A DNA stretch of 64,000 bases. It comes from Nemophila menziesii (Eukaryota; Streptophyta; Magnoliopsida; Boraginales; Hydrophyllaceae). The position numbers were made by a program, and so were the translations under genes. The DNA is taken from contig JARWIR010000017.1 in assembly GCA_029959085.1 (NCBI GenBank), forward strand, positions 20,635,507-20,699,506, given 5' to 3'. Within the stretch, counting starts at the first letter, position 1, and each line of letters begins with the position of its first letter. The notes under the pieces were generated by a model. The model saw only the letters and a list, made by a program, of their open reading frames with translations, ran no database searches and was not told the origin of the DNA. Positions 23,735 through 39,059 of this stretch are shown piece after piece.

Positions 23735-24290
23735 GTATGTGATGAATTTCCAAATCAAGAGGATATTATGATACTCTTTTAATACGTCAAAACCTACATG
23801 GTTCATGGACCATGTGGTTCTCAAAATGATACAACAACATGCATGGAGAAAAATTAATCTACAAAGAAGTATCCGAGAGACTTTGTGGAAACCACAACGA
23901 TGGATCGAGACAGATGCCCAATATATCGCGTCGTGATGATGGTCATTTTTTGAAGTTCGAGATTTTAACGTGGATAATAGGGACGTAATACCATACAATC
24001 CATACCTTTCAAACATGTTTGATTGTCACATAAATGTTAAAGTTTATGCATGAATAAGGTGTGTCAAGTACATCCACAAGTACATATACAAAGGTCATGA
24101 TCATGCAACTGGTGTTGAGGGAAAATGAGGTTAAACAATATCTTGATCCCAGATATATCGGACCCCATGAAGCAGCATGGCATATATTTTTGATATCCTT
24201 TGCATGAAGATAGTCTCACAGTAGTACGATTACATCTACATTCCTCGGAGGCATCAAGTTGTGTTTGATCAAGTTGTCGAGGTTAAAACT
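23735..24290 (+). mobile_element. Helitron Rep/helicase fragment
   Basis: Degenerate plus-strand coding sequence typical of plant Helitron replication proteins: MVHGPCG (about 23797), KKYPRDFVETTT (about 23868), PIYRRRDDG (about 23910), the segment corresponding to YNPYL and FDCHINVKV (near 23990-24045), then VKYIHKYIYKGHDHAT (about 24066-24113), a diverged EVKQYLD..YIGPHEAAW and PRRHQVVFDQ (about 24235-24267). Several frameshifts and stops. The Rep catalytic motifs and the helicase proper are not seen, nor are Helitron ends, so this is an internal relic between two LINE fragments. Confidence 0.75.
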
Positions 24291-24592
24291 ATTAGTGTTT
24301 GTTTGTAATGTAAACTCTTATAAGGTTACGCAATTTCTTTTACGGACGTCTTGATGACATTGATTTTGACTATTGCAGAAACATGGTCCATTTCATCATA
24401 CAAAAAGAAAGGAGTTTGCATTTTACTTACCTAGACTTCATGAAACTCGATGTTTATAATGAATTATCTAAGTACGATGGTGATTACTTCAAATGATAAG
24501 AAACATAAATCATAGTCCATATTCACCTTTATGTCTCACGCGAAACCCTTGTTTACTAACAGAACGAAGGGATTCAACAAATTATATCCCTT

Positions 24593-24900
24593 AGGGTCTG
24601 TTTGGATTGCGAGAAATAGAAAGAAAGGAAGAAAATAGATATGATTTTTTATTTTTTACATTGTTTGTATTAGAAAATTTTATGAAAGAAAAGAAAGGAA
24701 GTCATTCCAAAAATCATTCATATATTCATTTTTATTGTCACCCAAATTGGAGACAAATGGAGAGAAATGAATTTTATTAATGATTATAGGCCAAAATTAA
24801 CTTTTTTCTTTTTTTCCTTTTGTATTTTTCCCAATAGAAACAAAAATATCTAAAATCATTTATGAAAATTTCTTTTATATAAATTTCTAATCCAAACAAA
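24593..24900. mobile_element. Probable MITE of the GTCTGTTTGGATT type
   Basis: AGGGTCTGTTTGGATT on the left faces CTAATCCAAACA on the right, an inverted pair around an AT-rich core of about 280 bases with GAAATAGAAAGAAAGGAA. Such ends are common in plant non-autonomous DNA elements. I could not find a clear target duplication, so the ends are approximate. Confidence 0.45.
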
Positions 24901-24924
24901 AAAAAATCATTTCCTTTCCTTTCC

Positions 24925-26604
24925 TTTTTTTTGGTTTGTTCGTTCCCACAGCTAACAATTATTACAATATTAGTCTATTCCAAGTTTGGTGAAAGAGTAG
25001 TGCAATCCCAAGCGGTCGTATGCATTAACTGCCGATTGCCTAGCATTACGCGCAACACGGTTAGCCAAACCATTAAGTCTTCGCGGAATATGCTTGAAGA
25101 TCAGATTCTGGTGATCCTAAACAATCTTTAAGATCTGCTTGACAAAAGGTTGGACTTTCCACCACGCATCTGGCAACGACTTAACTCGTTGAATTAAATC
25201 AAGGTTGTCTGAACAGATAACGGTCTTGCTGCTCGGATGGGCAAGACTAAGCTGAGCAACCTCTAAAACTGCTATTGCTTCCCCTTCTGTTGCCGAATTT
25301 GTCCACATGGGTTTAGATAATGTCACTCTTTGCCCTGAACGGAAATCTCGCTTAACTATGCCAATCCCGCTTATCTCCGATGTAGATTTAAAAGACGTGT
25401 AACAGGTATAAATATATTGCGTATCTCGAAACTCATCATTATTACACAGATCAGTCACCGTTTCTCGCGGTAACTGGATAGTAAGTTGTGGTGTTAGTGC
25501 CCAACCTGGTCCAAATAAGTCTTTCATACATGCAAGAATATTCTGAACAACATTGTGTGGATATATATGATCGTTTTCGTGTACCATCTTCATTTTTGCT
25601 TTCCAGATATTCCACAATGTTAGTTGAATATAAGCCATAAAAGTATGATGATCCCATATCTTGATATCCATGTTATCACACAAGTTCGTAATCCAATCAC
25701 CTATTGAGTCTGGGCCCTCTTCAGGAACCCAAATTTGTAGTGTTGTCCCAGCCCATACCTGTTTGGAAAAGTTACAAGAAAGTAGCAAGTGGACCACAGT
25801 ATCAGTAGTATTTTCGCACCAGAGACAATTCTTAGTATCACTACAGTGACGTGAGAATAGATTCTGTTTAGTTGGTAATATGTTCCAACACGCTTTCCAT
25901 GTAAACGATCACACTTTATTTGCCACATTTGATTTCCAAACCCGAATCCACAATTTAGGGTTACTATAAGCAGCTTGGTCAGACGTTTGAGCAGTTCCAT
26001 TAACTGTCAGTTGCATAAGAGTTTTGTATCCTGACTTAGTAGTATAAGTACCTGATTTAGAATGCGGCCATATAAAGGTATCCTGATCCTCCGTATTGAG
26101 TAGAGGAATTTTCCTAATTTCGCCATGTACTGGTAATGGGAGTACATTGTCAATTTTTTCCCAGTCCCATCCATCTTTTTGTTGGGTCATTAATCGATCC
26201 ACCTTTTCAAGATTGGTATGTAGTGGTTTGTCTTTGAGGACTCCTGAAGCGAGCCATTTGTGGTTCCAAATGTGCGTAGATTCACCGTCTCCTATTTGAA
26301 TTATGCCCTGCTTTTTGAGAACCTCCATTCCTTCAAGTAAACTGGCCCAAAACCACGTTCGACTCTGCCGCAATTTCACCTCTAAAAATGAACTATGTTG
26401 ATAGTATATACCTTTCAATACCCGAGCAGCGAGAGATTCTGGATTACTCATGATTCGCCAAGCTTGCGCCGCCAGAAGCGCTGTGTTCGCTTTTTTGAGA
26501 TCCCGGAAACCCATTCCTCCCACTACTTTAGCCATCGTCATCTTTTCCCATTCCAACCAGTGAATTTTCTTTTTCCCTAACGAGTTCCACCAAAATCTAG
26601 CCAT
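24925..26604 (-). mobile_element. 5'-truncated LINE, C-terminal third
   Basis: Two long open stretches on the minus strand. The first (25909-26604) starts MARFWWNSLGKKKIHWLEWEK and is the post-RT region. The second (25117-25797, with upstream continuation to about 25900) has the zinc-binding region (NCLWCENTTDTVVHLLLSCN) and an RNase H-like domain with VICSDNLDLIQRV and HIPRRLNGLANRVARNAR. In the first RNase H motif the usual Asp appears replaced (CYTSFKS). Only one frameshift near 25880-25910 separates the two parts, so this copy is younger than the neighbouring LINE. The RT core is missing. A T-run at 24922-24932 would be its poly(A) tail. Confidence 0.85.
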
Positions 26605-26793
26605 TCTAACTAAGAAATATGAGAATATAATATTTACTTTGTAAAAATACTCTATTTTTTTATTAAAGAATTTTTATATTTGTTATTTAAATGAAATAGA
26701 TAATTTATAATTTAATTATTCTTATATCTCTAATAATATATTTTATAAATAAAAGATAAATATACTTTAAATATTACCATCTAATAAAAAATC

Positions 26794-26910
26794 TTTTTTT
26801 TTTACATAGGAGAGCCACTCTAGATTCGGAGTCATTGACTCGATTCGAACCTATACCACTAGATTGGATGACCAAAACTCTGATCAGTGAGCTAATCCCA
26901 ACAGGTTTCC
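26794..26910 (-). repeat. SINE-like element, copy 2
   Basis: The minus strand reads GGGATTAGCTCACTGATCAG (A-box-like), TCATCCAATCTAGTGG, GGTTCGAATCGAG (B-box-like), TGGCTCTCCTATGT and then a poly(A) of about ten bases. This is the most complete of the three copies and has the layout of a tRNA-derived SINE. It is not a tRNA gene: it lacks a foldable cloverleaf and anticodon arm. Confidence 0.7.
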
Positions 26911-27272
26911 AATAACATCAAATCACAAAAATTAGATATATTATAAAAATATCTTAAACCCTTTCTTATTAATCTTAAACAAACCCTAAGCGTAGGTTTT
27001 AATTTGATAAGATAGTTTTCTCACCTCATTTTTATTAGAAAAAAAGGGACAGTTAAACGAAAACAAAATCTAGCATCAAAATCTACCCAAAAAACTACTC
27101 CATGTTCTTCTATACATACATATGTATTTCACGCACAAACTCACCTAAAAAAACACACATATACCGGTGACCCCAATAATTCCTCCTCCCTCAATACACC
27201 TTGGGGTCGCCTCAATTCTCTTTTTCTCTTTCATTCACAGACACATACTTTCTTTCTAGAATTCTTAATTAA
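26911..27272 (+). other. SEC23 upstream region and leader
   Basis: About 360 bases before the SEC23 start. The last 90 are C/T-rich (TTCCTCCTCCCTC, CTCTTTTTCTCTTTC), typical of a plant 5' untranslated leader. I do not see a clear TATA box. Confidence 0.45.
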
Positions 27273-30553
<3,281 letters not shown>

Positions 30554-31625
30554 TATTTGGTTTAAATATGGAGAGTGAGCTCTGATGATTCATCTTGATT
30601 GTCACGAGTATATGATGGATGTATTAGATGTGGAGGTTGGGACTATATATTATTTTGAAAAAAATTGTTTGTGGGATGTGGAATTATTTGCTGATTTTAG
30701 AATGTGGGATTTTAAACCTTGGATTTTTGTGTTGCGGATGGACAGGTTGAGATAGAAAAGTATAAGTTAAAGGAGTCGTTCTTGCTTTTATATAGCAAAT
30801 GTTAGTAGTTTTTTTTTCGCGTTGTGTAGTTTACAGATTATATATATTAATGTGTTCTTACTTCATTTGAAATGTCAGTTCGACACAATCTCCTTTTCTC
30901 TCTTGGTTTCTTACTGTGAAGTTTGAAATTGTGCTTTTAACCACTAAATTTCTACACAAGTTTTTCAAATAATTCGGAATAGCTTGAAGTAATTAAGTAT
31001 AATGCAAGTTTTTTTTAATGATTCGTTGGTGAGTATATAAATGAACGTACATGGTAGTGTTATAAGTACCGTATAACATATTTGGCCAAAACCGCTCCCA
31101 ACCCTCAATTCTTATCAATCTTTTTTTTTTAAAGAAACCAGTTCTAATTGTAGCTGTTGTTACCTTTGTTTTTTATTCCACTTGTTCATCTTAAATGAGT
31201 TTTTAAATCTTCGGCCAAGTCATTGTTGTTTAGAGGTCTTTATGTTGAGCTTTTGGTTTTGGTTGGAGGGTCATGACTACTAACAATGAGTTGTTTCAGC
31301 GTCATTTGGTGGTGTGGTGTTGGTTGCTACTTGGATCTTAATCGGTAGTAAAACTTCTCTTGGGTGTCTTTGGTATTCCGACATTCCTCTTCCACTTCTC
31401 TTTTTGCTTCACACTCCGGTGTGACATTTTTTCCTTACGTGTCTGATTGAAGTTCAGTATGATTTTTGAGGTGATCCTCTCTGGATTTATACTTAGTTTC
31501 TCTGCCTTTTCTTTTGTTTTTGGTGCTCTCTACTTTCTCTACACGTTTTTATAGGCTTTTGTTATTACTACTCGTTGACTTTTTGGTGCAAAAGTAAGGA
31601 TGAAGGGTCTTAGACAACTTTTGCC
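30554..31625. other. 3' flank of SEC23, no gene seen
   Basis: T-rich untranslated and intergenic sequence up to the MITE. No coding or repeat structure that I can support. Confidence 0.4.
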
Positions 31626-31628
31626 TTA

Positions 31629-32264
31629 GAGCAACTCCAGCGGAGGCTACAAACCACCTCCGTTTGCAAAATATAGAGAATTTTGAATCTCCAAAATAAA
31701 AACATGCTCCAGTGATATGTATATACATATCTCTATAGAGATTCTTTAAAATTGCTACAGTAAATCTGCATTTCACTTGGCATATTATTTATAACCCAAA
31801 AAAAATACAAAATCAATTTCCACATCATATTTAATTTTTTTCATATTTAAAAATACACCATTATTAAGTTTTTTTATTTATTTTTGTTGTGAATTATAAT
31901 AAAATTAGTGGGTTAGTGGAGTGGCCTAAACATGATACACTATGTTTTAATTACTTAACTTTGTGTTACATATTTTTTATTTTTTTAATTAGTAGTAAGA
32001 TTTTAATATGTTATATTTTTTTTAGGCTAGTAAATAATTTATTTTAAATAATATTATTAAATGATTATTTGATTAACATTTATGAAAATATAATTTTATA
32101 TATGAAAGAAATTTATATAATTTAGTTGGCATACATCTTTCTCTATTTCAAAGACACCACTAAAGCAACTACCTCTAAAACCTCTACTTTTTTGCAAAAT
32201 CAAGTTTTTAGTTGGCATTTTGCCAAAAAAAAATCTCCATTTTGCCAAACGGCTGGAGATGCTC
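31629..32264. mobile_element. Harbinger/Tourist-type MITE with TTA target duplication
   Basis: The left end GAGCAACTCCAGCGG and right end (inverted) GAGCATCTCCAGCCG match with two differences, and TTA flanks both sides (31626-31628 and 32265-32267). A 3-bp TTA duplication is typical of PIF/Harbinger elements. The 636-base interior is AT-rich and non-coding; GCAAAAT words near both ends extend the inverted repeat loosely. Confidence 0.8.
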
Positions 32265-32267
32265 TTA

Positions 32268-33136
32268 GGAGGAGGGGAGGGAGGCGTGTATATTACATTG
32301 CTCAATCGAAGACTTAATCCATCTATTAGCTGAAAACTTATTTAGACAATTAATCAAACAACAAATAGATAAACTATATCTACAACATATAAAGCAAATA
32401 TGGAAGAGATAATAAATTAATCACTTAGCATACGCAAAGTTAAAGTGTATGGAGTGTGTACAGTATTTTGGTTTCTCAAAGGTTCGACTTTAAGCTATTG
32501 GGTTAGATTCCAATTGATCATAACACGCTAATGTCTCGTTTAAGATAACTAAAACATACACAATTATATCCAATGCAATAATATAAAAAAATGCGAGAAA
32601 AGTTCTGACACAAAAAACTACTTAAAATAAAATGCTACTCCTCAAAGGGTGTTTGTCGTTCAGTAGACTGAGATAGCGAGTCGGTGGTTACAAGTTTCCG
32701 AGGTTTGGTAGTTGATGTTGTGGAGTTAATTTAGTGGTTCGTGTTAGCGCCTCTTTAGGTTATGCCAGTTATCTGAATTCTTTCATATTTTTTTGTTTTG
32801 TTTGTATTTTTATGTTAATTGTCCTACGCTTAGTACGTACCGTTTAATGTAACTTGCTTTTCAATATACATTAATTCAATTTGATTACAAAAAAATTGGT
32901 ATCATCCAATTTGATACTTACACGGTAATGCATCCATAATAAAAGCCCTTTGGCAACAATCACAATTTATGGCAAGAAAGCCATGTCTGTTGAACACAGA
33001 GTTATCATCGTGTTCAGATGATGTAGAAAGGACGTCTCAAGCTCCATCGAAACGCCCGTATATTTGAGCTTGCATAACCCTATTTGGAAGTTAAAAGTTT
33101 AATTGTTATGTGATTCAAATCCATTGCTTAAATAGA
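32268..33136. other. Intergenic, no gene seen
   Basis: AT-rich sequence between the MITE and the 3' end of the PPR gene. Nothing supported. Confidence 0.4.
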
Positions 33137-34819
33137 TTAGATCTTTGTATCACCCCGATAATAATCAACCACCAAAAGTATCATGTCATGGTAAGTTCTA
33201 ATTTTCTTCAAAGTGTTGTTTCGTCCAAGAGACGCATAAATCTCTTCAAAAGTCCTAAGAAATTTCCCTTTACCAAAACAAGTAAGAACCAATCCATCCG
33301 TATTCATTTCAACATCTTCCTCAAAAAACCCAACTCTTTTCCATACATTCTTCACACATTTCCCATCAAACCCATCCATACATGCATCAAATAAAATACC
33401 AACTGTCACAATATCTGGTTTCACATATCGAGAAGGTAATTCCGAGAGTAAAAGATTCAAGTGTTTAAAATCCCTCATCTTAACATAAGCTAATGCAATT
33501 ATATTAGCTACTGTTACATTCCATGGTAGCTCATTTAATTCCATCTCTTGAACAATTGAATACATTCCTTTCTTACTCAAAACACAAGCTTGTGAAAGTA
33601 AGCGTAAACACCACCCAAGATCAGTACTACCCGAAAAATGAATCCCTAACTCATCTAACCTCGAAAACATATGATTCTCGATATATATTCCAGCTATTTT
33701 ACGAATCAAATCCTCATTTAAACAAATCCGTGAGTTCGAATTCAAAACACGGTTTAAAAGTCTCTCCATTTTGTCGAAGATTCGTAAGTTTACATATGCT
33801 TCAACCATGGAAATTAATGTAGATGATTGTAAATCCATTCTTTTGCTAAGAAGTGTTTGATGTGTGCTTTCCATTTTCTTTACTAATCCTGCTCTAGCAA
33901 ACTCTTTGATCAGCAAATTATAGGTTATATGGTCAGGGAAGCAGCCTTTAGATTCCATATTCTTCACGCATTGAACCATTTCATCGAACATTTTGTGGTC
34001 TGCATAAGCTTGAATGAGGCTGTCACATGTTTCAGTGTCTGGATTGAAACCATTATCTTCCATTTCCTCTAGATAAGACAGAGCATCATTGAATTGGCCT
34101 TTTCTGGCATAGCCATGAATGATAAGATTATACACCTCAAGAGAAGGTTTTAGGTTGTGAATCTTCATATCTGCCATTAATGATACTGCTGCTTCGATGA
34201 GTCCTTCATCAACTAATAGCGATATAATCCTTTTGTAATTGTCTGTATTTACTCTTGATTTGTCTATGTTTTTCCAAAAGTCGAACACCTGTAAACAATA
34301 ATTGAAGTTCAACTTGTGAATATATTATTGTTTGCTATCTCTATAATTTAACCTTCAAATATAGCACCTAATAACAATCAATATGAAAAGAAGGAAGAGA
34401 AACAATTGAAAAGGAGAAGAAAAAGCTACTCAAATATAGTCCTTCAAACACGATACCTGAAGAAGATGATTGAATCTTGAGGTATTTTTGAGGAATGTAA
34501 TGACATCCCATAGCTGATGTTTGCTCCAATCACCATCTTCCTTCAATATCTCAACTGGGTCTGACCCTTTTGATTTCTTCAGCCTCTCAACAGTTGTTCC
34601 TTTAAAGCTAATTTTTTGATATTCATTTGTTTTTGTAAATTTTGAATTTCCATTTTTGTGGTGAAGAGAAAGTGAGGAGTAGTTAATGTTGTTTGAAGAG
34701 CAACAAGTGATAATGATTCTTGTTGTTTTGGATGTTTTTGTTGTTAGAGCTTTTTTGAGAGTGTTTTGGTAGTACACATAGTTGGGTTTCACCACAAAAG
34801 ACATTATAATGCATGACAT
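33137..34819 (-). CDS. P-class pentatricopeptide-repeat protein, probably organellar
   Basis: PPR proteins bind organellar RNA in a sequence-specific way and affect its processing, stability or translation. Two exons, 34819-34457 and 34288-33137, join in frame across a 168-base GT-AG intron to give 504 residues. The N-terminus (MSCIIMSFVVKPNYVYYQNT, then Ser/Thr/Lys-rich) looks like a transit peptide; Met6 is an alternative start. Clear 35-residue repeats follow the intron, e.g. VYNLIIHGYARKGQFNDALS, SLIQAYADHKMFDEMVQCV and TYNLLIKEFARAGLVKKME, with later ones more diverged. There is no E, DYW or SMR domain. The WSKHQLWDVITFLKNTSRF segment before the repeats recalls Arabidopsis At4g14190-like proteins, but I am unsure of the orthologue. 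Confidence 0.88.
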
Positions 34820-35762
34820 AACTCAAATCACATCTTTGCAACCAATATGTTTGATAAATTACCCAATAGAAAAGTGTATTTCATGATATTTTTTCTGGTG
34901 GTGATTAGAATTTAATCATTAATAATAATAATTTTTTTTAATCAGCAAACATTTTATTAGCTCAAACTTTCAATGTTTACAACTTTTAGAGGCTCAAAAC
35001 AAGAGCCCCATAGTAACAGCTAATACAAAATACAAGAAGTAAAATCTACTCTAGTGGTGTCCAAAAAAAAAAAAAAAATCTACTCTAGCTATTACTAATC
35101 TAAACATGAACTAACTTTGATCAACTCTTAAAAATATTCTGCAACTTCCAAGCTTGTGCAATATTTGATCTATCCTTCTTACACTTGAAATTGTATTTAC
35201 TCATTGTTCTAACATACAAACTGTATTGTACATTGTGCATACCCATTAATAATAATAATAATTTATTGGGCAATAATAATAAAACATTTAAAATAGAGGG
35301 CAATACAACATAATACAAAAACTCTCCGTGGCAAGTTTTGTGGGAACTATTATTTCGCAAACTTGATAGCATTACTCTTTAACCTACCCTCTTATGTTCA
35401 AATTCAGGTTATAGTTAGTACCTGTTTTGACCAAGATTAAACTCAAGTATGATTCACAGGGTAAGATGAGAATCCTTAGAATTTGTGAGAGTAGATCAAT
35501 GAAGACAAAAAGCGTAGAAAAAAAAACTAAAAATGTAGGGCTAACATTTAAACAAATTAATTTAAATAGTTTTATTAGCTGGAAAAGAAACATAGATTCA
35601 GAATATGCGAAGACAGTTCCTTCAAGAGCATATTCACTCAATTCACACAAAAAGCTGAGAAAAATGTAGTGAAAATAAAGAGGGTGAAATAAATCACTGT
35701 TTTATATTTACACAACAGGGAGCTCCAATAAGAATAAGTTGATAGTGGAAAGGCACAAGGTA
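34820..35762. other. Intergenic between PPR gene and C2H2 gene
   Basis: AT-rich with AATAAT runs and an A-run near 35062-35077. The 80-88-codon ORFs at 35384-35669 overlap on opposite strands and resemble nothing. It probably includes the PPR promoter and the 3' end of the C2H2 gene. Confidence 0.4.
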
Positions 35763-38391
35763 CTAAGAGTCCCAATGTCCTGATGAGCAGCAAACAAAGG
35801 GTACCCAATAAGGTTTCCCTTTCCTTTTTTGTTTCTTTATCTCAGTAGTTGGATATCTTGCTGGTGAATTCCAATCTCTATTATTACTAATCATCTCCTT
35901 TTCATCATTTCCTTCTTCTGAACTTAAAATTGCATTCACAGTAGTAGTAGTAGTAGTTACTGCACCACCTTGTTTTGAATTTGGTGATTTTGCTTCTTCA
36001 ACCAAAAGATTTTTCAAGGGATTACGCTGCTTCTTTTTACCTTCCAATTCATTATTTAATTCAAATTCTGGCTTTTGAATTTCTGAAGCACCATTTTGGG
36101 ATGATAAACTTCCAGCATCAGTGGTAACTTTTATATCTGATTCATTCATCAAAAAGTAGTATATATTAGTTCAATGCAAATGCAAAAGATTCATTTTTCC
36201 ATGTCTCCGTGTTATGTGCTTTATAAATAAGTTACTAGTAAATTAAGAGAAAAAAATGTTGGAAGTAGAAGATTATGTGAGATGAACATATAAGTATACC
36301 TGAAACTGATCCCAAGTTAGCTCCTGAACTCTCAGCTTGGGTGTTTGAAGCAACTGATATAACATTTGCAGAAACACCTTCATATTTGTCATCAACCTTG
36401 TACTCACTTTTACCTTGTGAAGGCTCATCATCAAATTTAGGAGCAGTTTGAACTTGAAAAGTTGGAGAAATTTTGTTAACTAGTCCAGATTCTACATGAA
36501 GAGGCTCTGCCTCTAGTAGAGTTTCTTTTGATGGTAACTGATCATCTGTATTCTTTATAAAGTTTTCCCCACCACTCACTTGTGTGATTTCGCTCTTTGC
36601 TATATCTAAAGTTTCAACTTTAGCACTTTCCTGATCTTGATTCCTAATATCTTCTGAGCCAATAATTTGATCTCCATGTTCTAAAATGGTTTTCTTGTTT
36701 GCTAAAAGTTCTTCTTTACTGTCCTCATTTCTAGGCAAGATGGATTTCTCGGTTTTGTTCATTTCATCGTTATTAGCATCCTCCACTTCACATGCTTTGA
36801 TTGTTTCCTTGACCTCCAAGGAATCTTCTGAATGCACAGAATGAACAACATCTTCATAACTCACTTCTGTTTGAATATTTTGTGTCTCTGTTTTAGGAGC
36901 TGAAAAATCTGCTAATTTAGAGATAACATCAGACTTTATGTCTGAAATGTCCAACTTAGCATCTTCTGAAGAATCACATGCCTTCAAAGGATCATCACTT
37001 TCATCTGTTTGAAACATTTGTGTCTTAATCTCAGGAACTGAGAGGGTTTCACCAGAAATATCATTAAGGCCATGTTTCGAAGCATTCAAATCTTCAGAGG
37101 AGCCTTCAGTAGTTGCATTATCTTCATCCTTTTTCTCTTTTAAATCAGCAATTATACTTTCCTGCATTTTCTCCTTTCCATCTTCAACATTATCACCTAT
37201 ATCTTGAGCAAGATCAGCCATTTCCATGTCTGTACAAGGTTTAGCCAGAGCAGCTACATTATCTTCAAGTAAATCTGATGTTTGTTTACCACTAGTCTCT
37301 TTTAAGTTCAATTCCAAATTAGACACATCATCATCAACTATTCCATGTGATAGTTTATCCTTCTCTAAATGCTCTTTTGCAACTTCAAGGACTTCTTCAC
37401 TCTTCTCCTTTGTATCATTTAGTGGGACAGATGTATCTACATTAACAACAATATATTTTTACTGAAACAATCTTTTGATTCTCATATAATAAAACTTATC
37501 GAATACTTACCAACAATTGCATCGACCTTTAATAAATTACTCTCATTCAGATCAGTCTTTAACAGTTTCTCCATGACTGGATTATTACCCCCACTATCCG
37601 TAAATTCAGTAACTGCATCCACAAACATGTCATCTTCTGATTTATTTGACATTGAACCAACTCCACTTCTACTACCAAGAAGCTTCACACTTCTTTTCTC
37701 AGTTATAGGACCTAAATAACATTAATTGTAAAAAAAGTCCAATTGGAAAATGTTAGTGACGATCTAAGAAATCTCACTTGGGGTTGGACAATCCTCATCG
37801 GACAATGCTTTGTCATCATCTGAAACAGACAAATTGGGATCTGATGCAATGAGCTTGTACCCTTCAATGGTTCCACATACCTTTTTATGAGCTCTTCTGT
37901 GCTTTGCACTTGGATGTAGTTTCGTAAAAGCCCATCCACATTTGTGACATAGATGTACTCCATGATTATTATTCACTACAATTTATCAAACAAGTCTTGT
38001 TAAGAGAACTAAATGATACACAACACGTTTTTGCCCCTAATCAGAAACCATTGTTTCAAATATACTAGAAGCAACTTATTGTTAATTAGGGAAACCACGT
38101 AATAATATAAATAATTAATAAATCTACACTACGGCATTATTCAACATTTTCAGCAAAGGTAGTCAGCAAAACTGGGGTCTAAATTACTAGTTTCGAACTA
38201 CAAGGGCTATAACCAAAATAAGCATTTTAGGCAAATTATAGGGGTATTTTGCACTTTAGCTAACACTACACTGATAAAACAAAGCATACATGTATGAATA
38301 TTCATATATAATGTGCACATATACATTAAAAAAAGAAGTAGCCTGCCTAACCTGAGGAAGCACTCTTGTTGATGTGATCTCGTTTATCCAT
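35763..38391 (-). CDS. C2H2 zinc-finger protein with long acidic region
   Basis: Five exons, 38391-38352, 37975-37778, 37711-37511, 37436-36300 and 36136-35763, join in frame to 649 residues with GT-AG introns. Near residues 22-45 is one C2H2-like finger (CHKCGWAFTKLHPSAKHRRAH, then C instead of the second spaced His pattern). A conserved-looking block follows (ITEKRSVKLLGSRSGVGSMS). Residues about 150-525 are acidic and low in complexity (many Glu, Asp, Ser, Lys), probably disordered. A Thr run encoded by a TAG/GTA microsatellite lies in exon 5. The C-terminus ends KPYWVPFVCCSSGHWDS, a motif I associate with a little-studied plant family. Its function is unknown; a nuclear role is only suggested by the finger. 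The leader is GA/CT-rich. Confidence 0.85.
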
Positions 38392-39059
38392 ATTATTATT
38401 AAGGAACAGAGAAAGCGAGAGAATCAAGAAATAAAGGAAGAGAAAGTGAGCGTGTGTAGAGAATAGAGAGTGAGTAAATGACAAATGACAAATTTATTTT
38501 GGATTTATTATAAGTTATCAATAGAGAGAAGAGAGAGAATGGTAAATGATGATGTATGATAGCAGATTATGCAGAACAGAGAGCACCATGTGAGTATATG
38601 TATGTGCATGACCTTTTCAGAGACTGGGGCATCATCATATATTATTCGCTCAACGAGGCAAACTTACTATGTTTCCACATTTGTTACTGTTACCCAAACT
38701 CCCTTGCTAGGGTTGAGAAATGTTTTTTTACCCTACCCATAAACCTTCTTGGGCCTACTCTCTTTTTCTTTTCTTTTTACCCTAACCCTTATATAGAGTT
38801 GGGCCAATATCTTTTTACAGCCACCTGATGAAGCCCTTAAGCGTAGTGTGAGTTATAATATTCAAGATATTTTTACAAAAAAGCTTGTGAATTCTTTTTC
38901 CTTAAAAACTCAAAGAGGAAACTTCAAAATAGAGCCTAAATCTATCCCCAACCCCATTTTAAAACCCAAGTTAGTAATTGTTGTATATAAAGCCTAACTA
39001 GATAAAACAAGGTAACTAATTCATTTTCTCTCTCTTACTTTTACTGGCACACATGACCG
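38392..39059. other. Upstream region of the C2H2 gene
   Basis: The first 150 bases are rich in GAGA words (CT-rich on the gene's strand), typical of a plant leader. The 90-codon ORF at 38556-38828 has no recognisable content. No other gene seen. Confidence 0.45.

Noticed and set aside
26794..26910. A tRNA gene
   Set aside because: A- and B-box-like words are present, but there is no cloverleaf, and a poly(A) end marks it as a SINE.
35763..37688. Three or four separate small genes on the minus strand
   Set aside because: Splice sites join them in one continuous frame with the finger exon, so they are exons of one gene.
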